This document shows positions 61,459 to 64,000 of a stretch of DNA of 64,000 nt, piece by piece. The notes under the pieces were generated by a model. It did not search any database, was not told where the DNA came from, and saw nothing but the letters and a program-made list of their open reading frames with translations. A program made the translations under genes and the position numbers. The stretch's first letter is position 1. Every line of letters begins with the position of its first letter. Source of the DNA: Bacteroidaceae bacterium (GTDB taxonomy: Bacteria > Bacteroidota > Bacteroidia > Bacteroidales > Bacteroidaceae); the NCBI GenBank assembly GCA_024401215.1, contig JAKSLL010000001.1, positions 55,993-119,992 of the forward strand, in the 5' to 3' direction.

Positions 61459-63906
61459 ATGAAAACAATAAAGAAATTACTGATATCTTTCCTTGCTCTG
61501 TGCTCTTTGTCAATAATGGTGACAGCACAGACGCTCCATTACAATCGTCCTGCTGAATACTTTGAGGAAGCACTCGTGATAGGTAACGGCACATTGGGAG
61601 GCATTGTCTATGGAGGTACAGCTGTTGATAAGATTTCTCTCAACGACATCACGCTGTGGACAGGCGAGCCCTGCAACATGAATATCTATTCGCCTGATGC
61701 GCATAAGACAATTCCTCTTATCCGTGAAGCCTTATCTAAGGGCGAATACCAGAAAGCAGATTCTCTTCAGCGTGATGTACAAGGGCATTTCTCGCAAAAT
61801 TACCAGCCGCTTGGACAGCTGCAGATAGAATACCTTGATGTTGATGGACAAATATCTAATTATCGCCGTTGGCTCGACATTGGCAATGCAACGGCACATA
61901 CTGTCTATCATCGTGGTAAATATCAGTATTCTTTGGAGTATTTTGTAACGAATCCCGATTCGGGCCTTGTGATTCGTCTCACTACAGACAATCCCGCTGG
62001 CATAAAGACTAAACTATCTCTTTCATGTCAGCTCCGTAATAATATATATGCCTCTGATGGTATGATTATCAATGACGGTTATGCAGGTTACGGGTCTTTG
62101 CCAAGCTATTATGATGCTGATGAGAAGTTTGCGTATGATGAGAATCGTGGTGTCCACTTCCGCACAATCGTTAAGGCTGATGCCAGCAGAGTGAGAGAAA
62201 ATGGTGCTTCTCTCATTGTTGAGGGTGGTAAGGATGTTACCCTCTACATTGTGAATGCGACATCTTTCAATGGGTATGATAAAGATCCAGTAAAACAGGG
62301 CAGAGATTATAAGGCTATAGCAAACAATGCTTTGAATAATATCACTTCCAAGTCATACAATGAACTTATCTCTCGTCATATCACAGATTATAAGAACATC
62401 TATGACCGAGTGTCACTCTCATTAGGTGGTAGTGACAAGATGATGAACGAGAAGCCTACTGATGTTCAGCTTAGAGAGTATCTCGATGAGAAAGTTTTCA
62501 ACCCAGAACTTGAAGAGCTTTATTTCCAGTATGGACGATATCTTCTTATCTCTTGTTCACGCACTCCAAATGTGCCAGCTAATCTTCAGGGGCTTTGGAA
62601 CGAATCCATCCTCCCGCCTTGGTCATGTAACTATACAAGCAACATCAATCTAGAAGAGAACTATTGGGCGGCAGAGACAGGCGCCATGCCAGAGATGCAT
62701 CAGTCGCTTCTTTCCTTCATGAAGGAACTGCAAGGTTCTGGAGAACTCACAGCAAAGGCATACTATGGTGTGAACAAGGGTTGGTGTCTGGCCCACAATA
62801 CCGATATTTGGGCTATGACTTGCCCTGTCGGATTGCGTTCGGGCGATCCTAATTGGGCAAACTGGAACATGGGCGGAGCATGGGTTAGCACTCATATCTG
62901 GGAGCATTACTCATTCTCTCTCGATAAGGCTTTCCTTCAGGAGTATTATCCTGTATTGAAGGGTGCGGCGGAATTTTGTATGAATTGGCTCGTCGAAAGT
63001 CGTGACATGATGTCTGATGGCAAGAGCTATCTTATTACTGCTCCATCAACATCACCTGAAAACATATATGTGAATCCTCAAGGCTATCATGGCCGTACTT
63101 GTTATGGTGGCTTTGCTGATATTGCAATGATTCGTGAATGTCTTGCCGACGCAAAGAGCGCAGCAATCGAGCTTGTCGTTGATAAGCAGTTTGTGAATCA
63201 GGTGGATGAGACTCTTTTGCGTCTGCAGCCATATAAGATAGGTAAAAAAGGCAATCTGCAGGAGTGGTTTTATGATTGGGAGGATGAAGACCCTCATCAT
63301 CGCCATCAAAGTCATCTTTTTGGTGTCTATCCAGGACATCATGTTGAGGATGGTGTAAACACACGGCAAGAAATATATAATGCAGCATCTCGCTCTCTCG
63401 AACTCAAGGGCGACAGGACTACTGGCTGGAGCACAGGATGGCGCGTGAACCTCTATGCTCGTCTGCACGATGCAGAAAATGCCTATCATATCTATCGCAA
63501 GCTTCTTAGCTATGTAAGTCCAGATAACTATAAGGGTCCTGACGCGCGTCGTGGTGGTGGTACTTATCCAAACCTGCTTGACGCTCATTCTCCATTCCAG
63601 ATTGATGGCAACTTCGGAGGGTGTGCTGGTGTGTTGGAGATGCTTGTTCAGAGTGAGATGAATGTGGATGCAGGGAAGCATGAAGTGGTCATCGAACTTT
63701 TGCCAGCTCTTCCTGCAAATTGGAAAGATGGTGAGGTGCATGGCGTTCGTGCACGTGGAGGTTTGTCTGTTGATATAACTTGGTCGGACAGCAAAGTTGG
63801 CAAACTCGTCATTACTGCTCAGAAGGCATGCCGAATTACATTGATTTGCAATGGAATGTCTAAGAGTGTCAAACTTAAGAAAGGTGTCAATGCGGTAACG
63901 CTGTGA
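61459..63906 (+). CDS. GH95 alpha-L-fucosidase
   Basis: 815 residues. The signal peptide is about 1-23 (KTIKKLLISFLALCSLSIMVTA). The opening LHYNRPAEYFEEALVIGNGTLGG and VYGGTAVDKISLNDITLWTGEP are the GH95 N-terminal domain. In the catalytic (alpha/alpha)6 domain, YTSNINLEENYW gives N395 and N397, TAPSTSPENIY gives E534, and FQIDGNFGG gives D716. These match the Asn/Asn/Glu/Asp catalytic set described for the bifidobacterial GH95 enzyme. GH95 enzymes mainly cleave alpha-1,2-linked fucose (some act on L-galactose). The window also holds a GT11 fucosyltransferase (22924). A loose inverted repeat (63919-63925 with 63955-63961) follows the stop; no other gene is seen to the window end. Confidence 0.92.
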   Translation: MKTIKKLLISFLALCSLSIMVTAQTLHYNRPAEYFEEALVIGNGTLGGIVYGGTAVDKISLNDITLWTGEPCNMNIYSPDAHKTIPLIREALSKGEYQKADSLQRDVQGHFSQNYQPLGQLQIEYLDVDGQISNYRRWLDIGNATAHTVYHRGKYQYSLEYFVTNPDSGLVIRLTTDNPAGIKTKLSLSCQLRNNIYASDGMIINDGYAGYGSLPSYYDADEKFAYDENRGVHFRTIVKADASRVRENGASLIVEGGKDVTLYIVNATSFNGYDKDPVKQGRDYKAIANNALNNITSKSYNELISRHITDYKNIYDRVSLSLGGSDKMMNEKPTDVQLREYLDEKVFNPELEELYFQYGRYLLISCSRTPNVPANLQGLWNESILPPWSCNYTSNINLEENYWAAETGAMPEMHQSLLSFMKELQGSGELTAKAYYGVNKGWCLAHNTDIWAMTCPVGLRSGDPNWANWNMGGAWVSTHIWEHYSFSLDKAFLQEYYPVLKGAAEFCMNWLVESRDMMSDGKSYLITAPSTSPENIYVNPQGYHGRTCYGGFADIAMIRECLADAKSAAIELVVDKQFVNQVDETLLRLQPYKIGKKGNLQEWFYDWEDEDPHHRHQSHLFGVYPGHHVEDGVNTRQEIYNAASRSLELKGDRTTGWSTGWRVNLYARLHDAENAYHIYRKLLSYVSPDNYKGPDARRGGGTYPNLLDAHSPFQIDGNFGGCAGVLEMLVQSEMNVDAGKHEVVIELLPALPANWKDGEVHGVRARGGLSVDITWSDSKVGKLVITAQKACRITLICNGMSKSVKLKKGVNAVTL

Positions 63907-64000
63907 TATAACTCATAAGTAGGTGGTCAAAAGAGATTATAGATGTTAAGAACACACCTACGAGGATGAACTTATAAATAATTTTGATTACCTGCTTAAT

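Overview
The window is low-GC DNA in which every convincing intact gene lies on the + strand. It looks like a Bacteroidales genome close to Prevotella or Segatella. Reasons: the Wza/Wzc pair has a Tyr-rich kinase tail, candidate promoters match the Bacteroidetes -7 motif TAnnTTTG, outer-membrane proteins combine OmpA domains with Bacteroidetes-style signal peptides, there is a BspA-type leucine-rich protein, and the GH95/GH106 enzymes are typical of that group. The genus is inferred; no rRNA or housekeeping marker is present. Most of the window is one very large exopolysaccharide/capsule/O-antigen locus.

Layout. (1) 1-2768: the end of a Wza-like export protein and a full-length Wzc-like tyrosine autokinase. 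(2) 3015-15602: an ABC-transporter-type polysaccharide cluster with Wzm permease, FdtB-like sugar aminotransferase, Wzt ATPase with a C-terminal extension, radical SAM protein, pyruvyl transferase, and seven glycosyltransferases, closed by a strong terminator. (3) 15603-21417: an accessory stretch. It has a 1.2-kb non-coding region holding a MITE-like element, an ATPase gene behind a palindromic operator-like site, and a three-gene DUF262 / DUF3696-type AAA ATPase / unknown module lying between two 130-bp direct copies of the ATPase gene's 3' end. (4) 21418-46014: a Wzx/Wzy-type cluster with flippase, fucosyltransferase, acyltransferases, many glycosyltransferases, a second pyruvyl transferase, an MBOAT/SGNH O-acetylation pair, a CMP-sugar synthetase and an EpsG-like polymerase. 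It is interrupted by a second probable defence pair (AAA ATPase + DUF4276) inserted beside a broken glycosyltransferase gene, and by an IS4-like transposase remnant. (5) 46015-54241: a glycosyltransferase gene closely bounded by inverted repeats, three 23-bp tandem repeats, then a GNAT acetyltransferase, a PglC/WcfS-like initiating transferase, a PglA-like transferase, a PglE-like aminotransferase, an OmpA protein and a PglF-like dehydratase. (6) 54293-57712: two more OmpA-type barrel proteins and a leucine-rich surface protein. (7) 57877-63906: a GH106-type glycosidase, an EamA transporter and a GH95 alpha-fucosidase.

How the genes fit together. PglF-, PglE- and GNAT-like enzymes would make an amino-deoxy sugar nucleotide, which the PglC-like enzyme would load on undecaprenyl phosphate. 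The GT2/GT4/GT8/GT11/GT32 enzymes would extend it, acyl- and pyruvyltransferases would decorate it, and Wzx, EpsG, Wzc and Wza would flip, polymerise and export it. The Wzm/Wzt cluster appears to be a separate ABC-dependent glycan route. The most interesting material is the two probable defence modules (17914-21092 and about 26683-28563). Each sits in a break in the glycan locus next to a partial duplicate of a neighbouring gene. All functional statements rest on motif reading without database searches.
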